From Desulfobulbus sp. (GTDB lineage Bacteria; Desulfobacterota; Desulfobulbia; Desulfobulbales; Desulfobulbaceae), in the NCBI GenBank assembly GCA_031280615.1, contig JAITGO010000022.1:1-64000 (forward strand): a stretch of DNA of 64,000 bases, in the 5' to 3' direction. Shown here in pieces: positions 37,289 to 46,082 of this stretch. The number at the start of each line of letters is the position of its first letter. Position 1 is the stretch's first letter. A program made the translations under genes and the position numbers. Below the pieces are notes generated by a model, which made no database searches, was not told the origin of the DNA, and saw only the letters and a list, made by a program, of their open reading frames with translations.

Positions 37289-37606
37289 TTACCGGCCGGC
37301 CGGCCTTTCCTCCTGGCGGTAGCCCCTGGAGAACATGCACTGCTCAAAGAATCTTTCCTGGGCCACCGCGTGTTCCAAGCCCTGGTCCAGGCCGGAAGAG
37401 TAGGCAAATGGGTCCCGGTAGGTGGCCCTGGAGGCTTCCCGCCGGCAGGCGGCGGCATCCCGGTCGAACTCGGTCTGGGTGATCTCCGGCCTGGTCCATT
37501 GTGGCTGCGGGGCGCAGCCGCAGAGGATCAGGGGAGTCAGCAGCGCCAGGCAGCCCAAGGCGGCGGGCATGGCGCGCGGCCCGGTCCGGTGTCTGTTCGT
37601 CGTCAT
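37289..37606 (-). CDS. Small putative lipoprotein
   Basis: 105 residues. A hydrophobic N-terminus (LGCLALLTPLILCGC) ends in a plausible lipobox L-C-G-C; a charged mature part follows with two further cysteines. No family is recognised. ATG 37606 or 37618 could be the start; neither has a strong ribosome-binding site. It lies between znuA and the amidohydrolase gene. A different 197-residue frame over the same bases is a shadow. Confidence 0.6.
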   Translation of the reverse strand: MTTNRHRTGPRAMPAALGCLALLTPLILCGCAPQPQWTRPEITQTEFDRDAAACRREASRATYRDPFAYSSGLDQGLEHAVAQERFFEQCMFSRGYRQEERPAGR

Positions 37607-37676
37607 TGCGGCACACATATTTTGTCGGCGTTTTTCGGTCGGCGTTTTCGGGTTGCGGCGCAAGGCCGCCTTCGGT

Positions 37677-38480
37677 TCAGCTGGCGCGCTCTCCCAGCAG
37701 GCGGCAGGCGTTGCCGCCGACGATCCGCTCGAACAGAGGGTCGGGCAGTTTGAGCCGAGCCAGCATCTTGAGCGTGGTGGCCTGGTCGGTCCAGGGGGAA
37801 TCGGTGCCGAACAACAGGTATTCGGCGGGATGGGCGAGCATGATCTCCTTGAGCCGCTTCTGGTCGAGAAAATCCAGGGCAAAGGAAATTTCCATGTAGA
37901 TCGGCTTGCCGGCGAGCAGGTCGCGCACGTCGCTCCACTCGTCCCAGCCGCCCAAGTGGGTGGCGATCAGCTTGAGGCCGGGAAACTGGCGGCAGACCTC
38001 GACGATCCGTCCGGGATCGGCCTTGCGGATTCGGGGAAAGGCAATGTCGTAGCCGGCGTGGATCACCAGGATCGTGCCCAGTTGGCTCATCCGTTCATAC
38101 AGCGGGAACAGCCGGACATCGTCGAGGAAATAATCCTGGTAATAGGAGTGCATCTTGACGCCTTTGAACCCTTCGGCGTGAATCGTCTCGAGGTGTTCGA
38201 GCAGCTGCGGATCTTCGGGGTGGAGCGAGGGAAAGGGCTCGATCCGGTCGGAACGGATGGTCCTGGACCATTGCAGGATGGGATCGAACTGTTCCGGCTT
38301 GGTAGCGATGGAACAGAGCACCGACCGCTGGACCCCGCTGCGGTCCATGGAATCGAGCAGGCCGGCAACCGTACCGTCGAGATAGGCCTTGATCCCGCCC
38401 TCTTTCTCCAGGGCCGGGATAGCCTTGCGGGCAATATCGTCGGGAAAGGCGTGGGTGTGAATGTCGATGACGGCAGCCAT
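37677..38480 (-). CDS. Amidohydrolase-family metal-dependent hydrolase
   Basis: A 267-residue TIM-barrel of the Amidohydro_2 type. DIHTHAF at 6-12 is the HxH metal motif, GVKMHSYYQ, VIHAGYD and ATHLGGWDEW supply later His residues, and LLFGTDSPWTDQ the terminal Asp. The substrate is unknown; relatives include decarboxylases such as ACMSD. It is a separate transcription unit from znuA. Confidence 0.86.
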   Translation of the reverse strand: MAAVIDIHTHAFPDDIARKAIPALEKEGGIKAYLDGTVAGLLDSMDRSGVQRSVLCSIATKPEQFDPILQWSRTIRSDRIEPFPSLHPEDPQLLEHLETIHAEGFKGVKMHSYYQDYFLDDVRLFPLYERMSQLGTILVIHAGYDIAFPRIRKADPGRIVEVCRQFPGLKLIATHLGGWDEWSDVRDLLAGKPIYMEISFALDFLDQKRLKEIMLAHPAEYLLFGTDSPWTDQATTLKMLARLKLPDPLFERIVGGNACRLLGERAS

Positions 38481-38767
38481 GGGTTTCTCCTGAGAGGGAA
38501 CTGCTCTGCTGGTGATTCAATAGTGCAGATGCAGCAAAAGAGCAATACTTACGACGAAATAACCTGCCGGCCGATATGCCCCATCCTCGCTGCTCGCGAT
38601 ATAATTCGCGACAGGCCTACTCTTTCGGGCCACACGTTTTACACAGGAGACGAGCAAATCCGTTGCCGGAATATGATTCCCGCTACGCGAGAAAATAGGA
38701 GCGTAAACCGTCGGAAGGCAGGGACTGCGGAGGGAAGCGGAGACAGCGCCTCAAGCGGCATGGCCGT

Positions 38768-38802
38768 CGTCGATCCGGCACCGGTCCATCGCCGGATCGA
38801 CG
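38768..38802. repeat. Perfect 12-bp inverted repeat downstream of dedA
   Basis: CGTCGATCCGGC (38768-38779) and GCCGGATCGACG (38791-38802) with an 11-base loop, ending 12 bases from the dedA stop. There is no T-run on either strand, so it may be a REP-like or RNA-stabilising hairpin rather than a classic terminator. The rest of the 334-base gap 38481-38814 contains no supportable gene. Confidence 0.6.
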
Positions 38803-38814
38803 CTGTAGCGGCGT

Positions 38815-39438
38815 TCAGCTGTCGAGGCGGTGCTTGCGGGCGGCCATCCGGCTGCGGATGAACCAGCCGATGCCGATCACCGAGGCCACCACGATGACGA
38901 TATCGACCTGGTGGGAATACTTTTGTACCACGGTCCAGTGCTCGCGCAGGCGCATGCCCAGATAGAGCAAAAAGCCGTTCCACAAGGTGGCGCCGACGGT
39001 CGATACCAGCACGAACGGGACCAGCGGCATTTTGCCCATCCCGGCCGGGATGGAGATGAAATGGCGGATCACCGGGATGAAGCGGGCCACGAATACGGTA
39101 TACAAGCCCTGGCGTCGGTTGAAATAGCGCTCGGTCAGCTCCAGGTCGTGACGGTTGAGCAGCAGGTATCGGCCCACCTTGAGCACCAGCGGTTTGCCGC
39201 CGTAATAGCCCATGCCGTAGGAGGCCAGCGACCCCACCATCGAACCCGAGCTGGTGGCCAGCACGGCCAGCCAGAGATTCCACTTGCCGTCGGTGACCAG
39301 AAAACCGACAAAGGGCATCACTGCCTCGCTGGGCACCGGGGCGATCATGCTTTCCAGAGCCATGAGCAAAAAGGCGCCGGCATAGGCGGTGGTTTCAAGG
39401 ATTTTCACCGCGATTTCGGTGATCAGTTCAGTAATCAT
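38815..39438 (-). CDS. DedA-family membrane protein
   Basis: 207 residues with about five helices. ESMIAPVPSEAVMPFVGF and FVARFIPVIRHFISIPAGMGKM (with the conserved Arg residues) are DedA-family signatures. DedA proteins flip undecaprenyl phosphate or other lipids and affect envelope integrity. ATG 39438 overlaps the uppP stop by 4 bases (ATGA). The pairing with UppP supports an undecaprenyl-phosphate recycling role. Confidence 0.92.
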   Translation of the reverse strand: MITELITEIAVKILETTAYAGAFLLMALESMIAPVPSEAVMPFVGFLVTDGKWNLWLAVLATSSGSMVGSLASYGMGYYGGKPLVLKVGRYLLLNRHDLELTERYFNRRQGLYTVFVARFIPVIRHFISIPAGMGKMPLVPFVLVSTVGATLWNGFLLYLGMRLREHWTVVQKYSHQVDIVIVVASVIGIGWFIRSRMAARKHRLDS

Positions 39439-40247
39439 GGTGCAGACCAATGGAGAAAGTAGACCAGGGCCAGGGCGCCGAACACCACCCGGTACCAGGC
39501 GAAGATGGTGAAGTCATGGTGCGCCACGTAGCGGATCAACGCTTTGATGGCCACCAGCGCGCTGAGAAAGGCGGTGACGAAGCCCACGGCGAAAAACGCC
39601 AGATCCTGTTGGGCCAGGGTGTCCCAGGATTTGTAGACGTCGTAACCGGTGGCCAGAAACATGGTGGGGATGGCAAGAAAAAAGGAAAATTCCGTGGCCG
39701 CCTGCCGGGAGAGTCCAAAGAGCATACCGCCGATGATGGTCGCCCCCGAACGGGAGGTTCCCGGGATCATGGAAAAAATCTGAGCAAAGCCAATCTTGAG
39801 CGCATCGACCGCGCTCATCTGTTCGACCGTGGTGATGCGGGGTTTGCGCTGCTTGCGTTCGACCAGGAAGATGATCAAACCGCCGACAATCAGCGCCAGG
39901 GCCACGACCACCGGGTTGAATAAATATTCCTTGATCAGCTTATGCAGCAGCAGACCGAAAACCGCCGAGGGCAGAACCCCGACGATCAGGTTGATCACGA
40001 ATTGCCGGGCCCCGGCTTCGCGGGTCACGTCGACCGCCACCCGCATCAGCCGTTGCCGGTACAGCCAACAGACCGCCAGGATCGCGCCGAGCTGGATGCA
40101 GATTTCGAAGGTCTTGGCTTGTTCGCCGGTATAGTTGAGTAAGTCGCCGGCGATGATCAGGTGGCCGGTGGAGGAAATCGGTAAAAATTCCGTGAGGCCC
40201 TCCACCAGGCCAAGCACAATACTTTGAATCAATGCAAAAAATTCCAT
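39435..40247 (-). CDS. uppP: Undecaprenyl-diphosphatase
   Basis: A 270-residue polytopic BacA/UppP. LVEGLTEFLPISSTGHLI carries the catalytic glutamates and the SSTGH loop, and MIPGTSRSGATI the Arg near residue 166. It dephosphorylates undecaprenyl pyrophosphate at the outer face of the inner membrane, recycling the carrier lipid. It is translationally coupled to the DedA gene. Confidence 0.96.
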   Translation of the reverse strand: MEFFALIQSIVLGLVEGLTEFLPISSTGHLIIAGDLLNYTGEQAKTFEICIQLGAILAVCWLYRQRLMRVAVDVTREAGARQFVINLIVGVLPSAVFGLLLHKLIKEYLFNPVVVALALIVGGLIIFLVERKQRKPRITTVEQMSAVDALKIGFAQIFSMIPGTSRSGATIIGGMLFGLSRQAATEFSFFLAIPTMFLATGYDVYKSWDTLAQQDLAFFAVGFVTAFLSALVAIKALIRYVAHHDFTIFAWYRVVFGALALVYFLHWSAP

Positions 40248-40405
40248 CGGTACTCCGCAAGCAGAAGAAAAACAGGGGTGGATTCGACAAAAGGCGCACC
40301 CCTCGCCACGACCGGCCCCGACAGCGGAACCGGCAAATTTTGTGCTCTACTTGATCGTCCCGGCCATGTCAAGGAGATGCGTGCAATTCTGGGGGATTGT
40401 AGGTT

Positions 40406-41527
40406 TCAAGAGCCTTGGCCCGGTACATCGCGCTCCACCGGGTCGTGGCGACCGTTGGCATCTCTGTGGTCGAAGTAGGGCTGATATTCAAGAAAATACA
40501 TGTCGATCAAGGTGAAAAATGCCGTGAGGGCCAGCGGGCCGTAAACGATGCCCATGACACCGGACAGGTTGATTCCTCCGAGAATCGACAGCAGGACGAG
40601 CAGCGGCGGCAATTTTGCCTGGTTGCCGACGAATTTGGGCTTGAACAGGTAATCGACGACAAAGGTCAGGGCCAGGTAGAAGAGACCCGTTGCCAGGGCC
40701 AGCCAACCGCTGCCCTTGAGGGCGAGGATCAGGGCTGTCGGCAACAGGACCAGCCCGATGCCGACAATCGGCATGAAAGCCACCACGGCCATCACCGAAC
40801 CCCAGAGCACCGGCGAAATTAGGCCCAGCGCGGCGAAATAGAGGCCGCCGCATACCCCTTGAATAAGGCCGCTTAAGCTGTTGCCGACCAGAATGGCGCC
40901 GGAGATGGCCGAAAAGCGATCGATGAGAAACCGGTTTTGCGGCTCGGGCAGCGGGGAGAGCCGAATGAGAAAGTTGGTCAGCCGCTCGAATTCGATCAAG
41001 AGAAAGAAGACGCCGACGATCACCAGGAGGAATTGGAGCACAAATCGCACGATGTTGGCGGCCCAGCCCGAGACCTGATTGTAGACGAAGACCCCGACTG
41101 TGGTGGACAGATCGGTGATCAGGCCGGGAAGACGATCTAGGTCGATGTGCATCCCAAGCCCGGCGAGCAGGAGGTTCAGCCGGTGCATCAGGTTGCTGAG
41201 CAGCCCCTGTTGGAGCAGGTGCAGCACATCGTTTTCCTTGATCAGGCTGATGACTCCTGGAATCTCTGCTGACAGAGCGCCGATGCAAAACAACAGCGGC
41301 AGGAAAACGCACAGGGTGATCAGCAGGCAGGTGAGGCAGGCTGCGGCCCAGGGTGCATGAAGGCGGGTCAACAACCATATGTATGGGGGCCGGAACACGC
41401 TGGCCAAGAGAAAGGCGAGCACCAACTGCGTCCAAAACGGCCAGAGAACCAGGCCGAGGACCAGAGCGGCGATGAAGCTGATAAGCAGAAAGGTGATGCG
41501 CTGGATCAGGGTAGGCGGGACGGCCAT
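40406..41527 (-). CDS. AI-2E family transporter (YdiK/PerM-like permease)
   Basis: A 373-residue polytopic protein. LVLWPFWTQLVLAFLLASVF, FMPIVGIGLVLLPTALILAL and KPKFVGNQAKLPPLLVLLSILGG are typical of the AI-2E/PerM family. Members export signals or Na+; the substrate here is unknown. ATG 41527 has GGAG 7 bases upstream; the frame continues 5' without homology. It is a single gene, with a palindrome at 41601-41620 upstream. Confidence 0.9.
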   Translation of the reverse strand: MAVPPTLIQRITFLLISFIAALVLGLVLWPFWTQLVLAFLLASVFRPPYIWLLTRLHAPWAAACLTCLLITLCVFLPLLFCIGALSAEIPGVISLIKENDVLHLLQQGLLSNLMHRLNLLLAGLGMHIDLDRLPGLITDLSTTVGVFVYNQVSGWAANIVRFVLQFLLVIVGVFFLLIEFERLTNFLIRLSPLPEPQNRFLIDRFSAISGAILVGNSLSGLIQGVCGGLYFAALGLISPVLWGSVMAVVAFMPIVGIGLVLLPTALILALKGSGWLALATGLFYLALTFVVDYLFKPKFVGNQAKLPPLLVLLSILGGINLSGVMGIVYGPLALTAFFTLIDMYFLEYQPYFDHRDANGRHDPVERDVPGQGS

Positions 41528-41600
41528 GAGGTACTCCAAAGACTGCTCGTCGAGACTGGCCGGTCCGGTCCGGCGGCAGACACATGCCGCCTCCACTGTA

Positions 41601-41620
41601 CGCAATCCCTCGGGATTGCG
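41601..41620. promoter_or_regulatory. Perfect 20-bp palindrome upstream of the AI-2E family gene
   Basis: CGCAATCCCTCGGGATTGCG is perfectly self-complementary apart from its central TC. It lies 74 bases before ATG 41527. It looks like a dimeric-repressor operator, or it could form a leader hairpin; the binding protein is unknown. Confidence 0.45.
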
Positions 41621-41799
41621 CCAGCCGAATAATGGCCGGCAAGGGAGAGGGATCGCGACCGGCACAATTTCGGCGGGATGTCCGAGATGCATGCGGCGGG
41701 ATTAGCGAGCTTTTCCCCGAATATCACAGGAAAAATGCTTGCAGGCAACAGACGAATGGTGTAGTAAAGTTACCCTTCGGCCAATGCCGTCACCATTGT

Positions 41800-41877
41800 C
41801 GGGGCGTAGCGCAGCCTGGTTAGCGCGCCTGCCTTGGGAGCAGGAGGTCGAGTGTTCGAATCACTCCGCCCCGACCA
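41800..41877 (+). tRNA. tRNA-Pro (UGG anticodon)
   Basis: A full cloverleaf: acceptor CGGGGCG pairs with CGCCCCG, the anticodon stem is CCTGC/GCAGG around CTTGGGA (anticodon TGG), the T-loop is GTTCGAATC, and the 3' CCA is encoded. It marks the border between the core-like left part and the accessory right part. Confidence 0.97.
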
Positions 41878-41885
41878 TTAATATC

Positions 41886-41918
41886 AAAGGGTTAGCTTTT
41901 CGAAGCTAACCCTTTTTT
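41886..41918 (+). terminator. Terminator after tRNA-Pro
   Basis: A 10-bp perfect stem GGGTTAGCTT/AAGCTAACCC with a TTCG loop, flanked by AAA and followed by six T (41913-41918). It lies 8 bases after the tRNA. Confidence 0.93.
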
Positions 41919-41922
41919 GTTG

Positions 41923-41944
41923 AATAAGTGCAAAATAAGTGCAA
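41923..41944. repeat. Tandem 11-bp repeat next to tRNA-Pro, possible integrase arm sites
   Basis: AATAAGTGCAA occurs twice in direct tandem (41923-41933, 41934-41944). Such short direct repeats beside a tRNA 3' end are typical of integrase-binding sites in an attachment region. No integrase gene remains adjacent. The rest of 41945-42062 is featureless. Confidence 0.45.
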
Positions 41945-42062
41945 GCAAAGCAAATCGCACCGCCGGCTAAGGCAACAGAGCAATAATTTTCGAACAGTAT
42001 GATTTGATACAACTTTCCAGGACTCCTCACGCGTTTTCCCTTGCTGATACCAAAAGACCTCA

Positions 42063-44459
42063 TTACCCGGCGCTGGCCGGGTTTTCGACAATTTCATATC
42101 CCATAGCATGATAACCACGCTGGCGTTTGTCCCACATCCGGGCGAGCTGCGGTTGATCACGTTCGACGTAATCGAGAATTCGAACATTCTGCTTCCCGTC
42201 ATGCTCCCGATGCAGACGACCTGCATACTGTTGTAGCGTTCCTTTCCAGGATATCGGCATGGCCAGAACCAAGGTATCCAACGGTGGGTGGTCAAACCCC
42301 TCACCGATCAACCGGCCGGTCGCCAGCAAGACTCGCGGAAGAGCGCCGTCCAATGCTGCAAGTTCTGCCAGGGTGGCGACTCGCTCTTTCTTGGTCAGAC
42401 GACCGTGCAACACGAAGCAATGGACGACTTCATCCCCAAGCGCGTCGCGCAGGAATCGTAGATGTTCGGTCCGTTCGGTCAGCACGAGGACTTTGCGCCC
42501 TTCCCTGTAGGCAGCCATTACATCAGCGGCGATCCGGCAATTCCGCTGCTTATCACCCACCAGGATGCGGAAAACCTCCTGGATGGGGGCATTCAATGGA
42601 ATCTCGGGGGCAGGCAAAAAATTTGGCAATACCTCCAGCTTTGTCGGTGCATTTTCCGCTTTGGTTGCTCTGTGGCGTATCGGGCCGCACTGCATGAAGA
42701 TGATCGGCTGATGGCCATCACGCCGAATAGGTGTAGCCGTCAGGCCGATGATATACCGAACCTTGGCCTGCTTGAGGATTGACTCGAAGGAAAAGGCCGA
42801 GAGATGATGACATTCATCGACGATGATCTGCCCGTAGCCATCAAGCAATCCCACCAAATCTTCCCGGCGTGACAGGGATTGCATGACGGTGATATCTATC
42901 TTGCCGGTCGGTTTCTTCTTGCCGCCACCAATACACCCCAGTGCGTCTTTGGGAAGCTCAAGGAAACCGGTCAACCGTTCCTGCCATTGCCGCAGCAGTT
43001 CGGTGCGGTGGACCAGCACCAGCGTACTCACCTTGCGCCGGGCGATCAGGGCAGCAGCGGTGATGGTCTTGCCAAAGGCGGTGGGAGCGCACAACACACC
43101 GATCTCATGCTGCAGCATGACCCGAACAGCTACTTTTTGATCCTTTCGTAGCTTACCGATGAATCTGGCCGCAATTTTGTGACCAGGCAATCGTTCGTCC
43201 TCAATCTTTGCGTTGATCTCGTTTTCCTTCAGGAGCGCAAGAATCCCATCAAGACATCCTCGGGGCAATCCGATGTGCAGGGGGAAATTCTCAGCACAGC
43301 CGATAATGCGCGGCTTATCCCATACAGGCAGACGCATGGCCTGGGCCTTGTAAAACTCCGGGTTTTGAAAAGCGGCCAGGCGGATCAGACGATTCGCCAG
43401 CGGTTGGGGGAGATCTTTCTTGGCGATAAAGATCTGATTGGCCAGCACCAGCGACAATGATTCCGGAAGCGGTCCGGGTATCCGGGTTGGGTTGCTGGAC
43501 GGACGTTCCCACGGTTTGCATTCTTCCTCATCGACCGAAAAACCGACATCAAGCGGGCTGCGGCCTTGGCTTGCACGCTCAATGGCTCCTTCCAGTACCG
43601 CAGCAGTCAATGGTTGCAGTGCGGCAAGAAATGCCCATTGATCGGCAAAGGGAGCGAGTTGTTCATCCACAAACACGCTTCTTCCTTGTTCGCGGGGCTT
43701 CTTTTGCAAGGGGAGCGCAATCAGGTTGCCGAATCCACCCTTGGGCAAGGTGTCCTGGTTGGGGAACAGACGGTCATAACTGGTCAGGGACAATTGTCGG
43801 GTGCGATTACAGGTGTAGCTGATAAGCGCGGCGCCAAGCTGCCTGGCTGAGCGGGCTGGAACCGGTTCGGCAAAGAAAATCCAGGCATGTGCACCGTTGC
43901 CGGACCGTGAGATTTCCAACGCCGCCGCTATCGCCAATTCCCTGCAGGACTGCATGAAGGTCTTGGCGTCTTCCTGCCAGTCCGCCTCATCGAAATCGAC
44001 GGCAAGAAAGAAACAGGTATCATCCGGCAACAGTGGATACACACCGATGGTGTGCTGACCGGCCAAATGATCATAGAACACCTGATTGGTCAGCGGCAGG
44101 AGCAACCGGTGCGCACAATCGCCGCATTTGACTTTCGGTTTACAGCACAATCCAGGCTTCCACTCGTTGCCGCAAACCGGTGAGTATCCCGAAGCGCCCT
44201 TGACCGACTCCCAACGCCTGGGATAGACATCGTCGCGCCCCCGGAACAGCCGACGAAACAGGACAATCTTATCTTCGATGGTTAAATGAGATGGGACTGG
44301 AGCGAGCTCCTGCTGCACGGAGACCAAATCAGAGGTGCTTGGTCCTTCCCAAGCAATACCATGCTGGGCCAGCAGCGCCTTGAGGCGGGCATTCTCCTCA
44401 TGCAGCCGCCTGATTTCATCTTGCACATTCAGGGGCAGGTTACTTTTCGGCAAATCCAT
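42063..44459 (-). CDS. TOTE-type archaeo-eukaryotic primase fused to superfamily 2 helicase
   Basis: 798 residues. A short N-terminal coiled coil leads into a Cys-rich knuckle (C96, C105, C106, C112, C115), then an AEP primase domain with LAVDFDEADW (D155, D157) and SGNGAHAWIFF. A linker follows, then a DEAD-like helicase with APTAFGKTITAAALIA, VDECHHLSA, LTATPIRRDG and a C-terminal half ending QQYAGRLHRE. This architecture belongs to the TOTE conflict-system class of mobile, NTP-dependent defence genes. It is the last gene of the minus-strand array and overlaps the broken DUF6155-like gene by 20 bases. Confidence 0.88.
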   Translation of the reverse strand: MDLPKSNLPLNVQDEIRRLHEENARLKALLAQHGIAWEGPSTSDLVSVQQELAPVPSHLTIEDKIVLFRRLFRGRDDVYPRRWESVKGASGYSPVCGNEWKPGLCCKPKVKCGDCAHRLLLPLTNQVFYDHLAGQHTIGVYPLLPDDTCFFLAVDFDEADWQEDAKTFMQSCRELAIAAALEISRSGNGAHAWIFFAEPVPARSARQLGAALISYTCNRTRQLSLTSYDRLFPNQDTLPKGGFGNLIALPLQKKPREQGRSVFVDEQLAPFADQWAFLAALQPLTAAVLEGAIERASQGRSPLDVGFSVDEEECKPWERPSSNPTRIPGPLPESLSLVLANQIFIAKKDLPQPLANRLIRLAAFQNPEFYKAQAMRLPVWDKPRIIGCAENFPLHIGLPRGCLDGILALLKENEINAKIEDERLPGHKIAARFIGKLRKDQKVAVRVMLQHEIGVLCAPTAFGKTITAAALIARRKVSTLVLVHRTELLRQWQERLTGFLELPKDALGCIGGGKKKPTGKIDITVMQSLSRREDLVGLLDGYGQIIVDECHHLSAFSFESILKQAKVRYIIGLTATPIRRDGHQPIIFMQCGPIRHRATKAENAPTKLEVLPNFLPAPEIPLNAPIQEVFRILVGDKQRNCRIAADVMAAYREGRKVLVLTERTEHLRFLRDALGDEVVHCFVLHGRLTKKERVATLAELAALDGALPRVLLATGRLIGEGFDHPPLDTLVLAMPISWKGTLQQYAGRLHREHDGKQNVRILDYVERDQPQLARMWDKRQRGYHAMGYEIVENPASAG

Positions 44460-44981
44460 ACTCCGCCATCAAATCGTCCATGTCGCTGCTCACGCCCCAT
44501 CCCCAATCGTCGGCTTGATAGTGAACACTATCAAGCCGCTCCAGATACTGTTCTTGCTGATCCGAATCAAGCTGTCGGATCCATTTCAAAACCTGCTCGA
44601 ACATTCGCACCAGGGCATTAAAATACACCTCGTCATCTACGCTGCAAAACCCAAGAAAATCACGGCAGGATTCGCAATAGAACACTGTTAACTCAGCCAG
44701 CCCCTCGGCATGACCAACGGCTTTTTTGTAATCCGAGATCGCCTTCTTCGCCTTGGAGACTGAATAGTCCTGGTTGCGCATCACATCGGGACAGACCCAG
44801 CGGGAGATGGTCGCCTTATAGGGTTATCACCCAAACCAAATCGTGCGTACAGGAAAGCCTTGTTCTCCTTGTTGGCTGCATAGAGATCATGCACCAAGCC
44901 CAGCAGGGCGTCTCGGTCCAAGCCGCCGATGGTGCGTTTGAGGTCATTCCACGTCGGCTTTTTCTTGGCACCCGACATCAT
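44440..44981 (-). pseudogene. DUF6155-like protein, split by a frameshift
   Basis: Two frames cover one family-like protein. The N-terminal part starts at ATG 44981 (WNDLKRTIGGLDRDALLGLVHDLY, LYARFGLGDN) and runs out of frame. The C-terminal part continues in another frame (PYKATISRWVCPDV, then MRNQDYSVSKAKKAISDYKKAVG) to the stop at 44440. The joint lies at about 44815-44828; a single-base change would restore a roughly 180-residue protein. Translation of the second half could restart at ATG 44784 or 44781. It overlaps the genes on both sides, which suggests it was once part of the same operon. Confidence 0.75.
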
Positions 44982-45292
44982 TCCATCTCCTCAGAGCCAC
45001 GTTCTGCCATCGGCGTGGCCAGCACTTTTTCCACCTGGCTGGCAAGATCCATCGCCAATGCACTGATCATTGTCGCCGTCACCCCTTCTTCCTCTTCCAG
45101 ATTCCAGAATTCGACAAACTCCTCCGTCGCTTCAGCAACCTCCTGGAGATATTGCCAGGCGCCTCGAAGCCAATCATCCTCAGTTGCATGCTCCATGCTC
45201 ATTGCGCCGAGTTCTGTCTTCAACGTATCTGAAACCTGAGCAGCCTGCACAATAACCTCCCGGGCCATTTCAGAAAAATCATCCGTATCCAT
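44978..45292 (-). CDS. Small acidic hypothetical protein
   Basis: 104 residues, acidic and helical, with no recognised family. Its stop overlaps the DUF6155-like start (ATGA). The tight packing between the metallopeptidase and TOTE genes suggests it belongs to the defence operon; it could be a small regulatory or immunity component. Only position supports this. Confidence 0.7.
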   Translation of the reverse strand: MDTDDFSEMAREVIVQAAQVSDTLKTELGAMSMEHATEDDWLRGAWQYLQEVAEATEEFVEFWNLEEEEGVTATMISALAMDLASQVEKVLATPMAERGSEEME

Positions 45293-45353
45293 TGCCGTTG
45301 TTCGTATTCGCCTCTTTGTTTATGTGTGCAGGACCCCTTGTTTCACTCTCACA

Positions 45354-46082
45354 TTATCTCAACACCATTTGATCCAGTCGTTCCTTGCGTTTCTGCCAAT
45401 CAGGCATGCATCTCCCAAGCATCCTGAAAAACGCTGGGCTGTGGTCGTGGATCCGTAAATGGCAAAGCTCGTGAATGATTACGTAGTCGATACAGTGTAA
45501 CGGCGCCTTCACCAGGTCGGTGTTCAATGTAATGGTTCCTGTTTTCGAACAACTGCCCCAGCGGCGCGTCATCGGCTTGACCCGAAGTTGGACGTCAGAT
45601 TCAAATCGCAATGGAGTTGTAATCTGGAGGCAGCGAAGCAGGCGATCCTGAAAGAGCAATTCAGCGTGCGACTGGTACCAGCCTCGCATGGCTAGAGCAA
45701 CCGGCTCTGGTAGTTTCGGTGTGGGAACCTGGACCTCGAAAAATTGGCCAACCAACCGTACGGATGGATTGTCGGCTTGATGCACGCGCAGCCGGTATTG
45801 CCGGCCGAGATACAGGTGAGTTTCGCCTGGAACATATCGTTTCTCAACAGGCAGCGGCTGAAATTTTTCAAAAAGACGCCGCTGTTTGATTATCCAGGAA
45901 CGACGGCGCGTAAGGCGTGTCTGCACCTCCTCCAGTGACCGCCCCATCGGAGCCAAAGCGGTCACCGTGCCGTCAGGATGCACCGATATCGACAAGCGTT
46001 CGCGCTCCCTGAACTCAACCGACACGGAGATATGCTCCCCGGCGTGTTCCAGAGGCACGATTTGGGCGGTTGAATCAAGCAT
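45354..46082 (-). CDS. YgjP/M48-like metallopeptidase linked to type I restriction
   Basis: 242 residues. IIHELCHLRIHDHSPAFF carries the HExxH zinc motif (204-208) and a third His, as in the YgjP/SprT-like DUF45 family. RWGSCSKTGTITLN is the family signature upstream. It is a predicted zinc protease. ATG 46082 lies inside the last codons of hsdR (8-base overlap), a common arrangement in type I RM loci; its role there is unclear. Confidence 0.88.
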   Translation of the reverse strand: MLDSTAQIVPLEHAGEHISVSVEFRERERLSISVHPDGTVTALAPMGRSLEEVQTRLTRRRSWIIKQRRLFEKFQPLPVEKRYVPGETHLYLGRQYRLRVHQADNPSVRLVGQFFEVQVPTPKLPEPVALAMRGWYQSHAELLFQDRLLRCLQITTPLRFESDVQLRVKPMTRRWGSCSKTGTITLNTDLVKAPLHCIDYVIIHELCHLRIHDHSPAFFRMLGRCMPDWQKRKERLDQMVLR

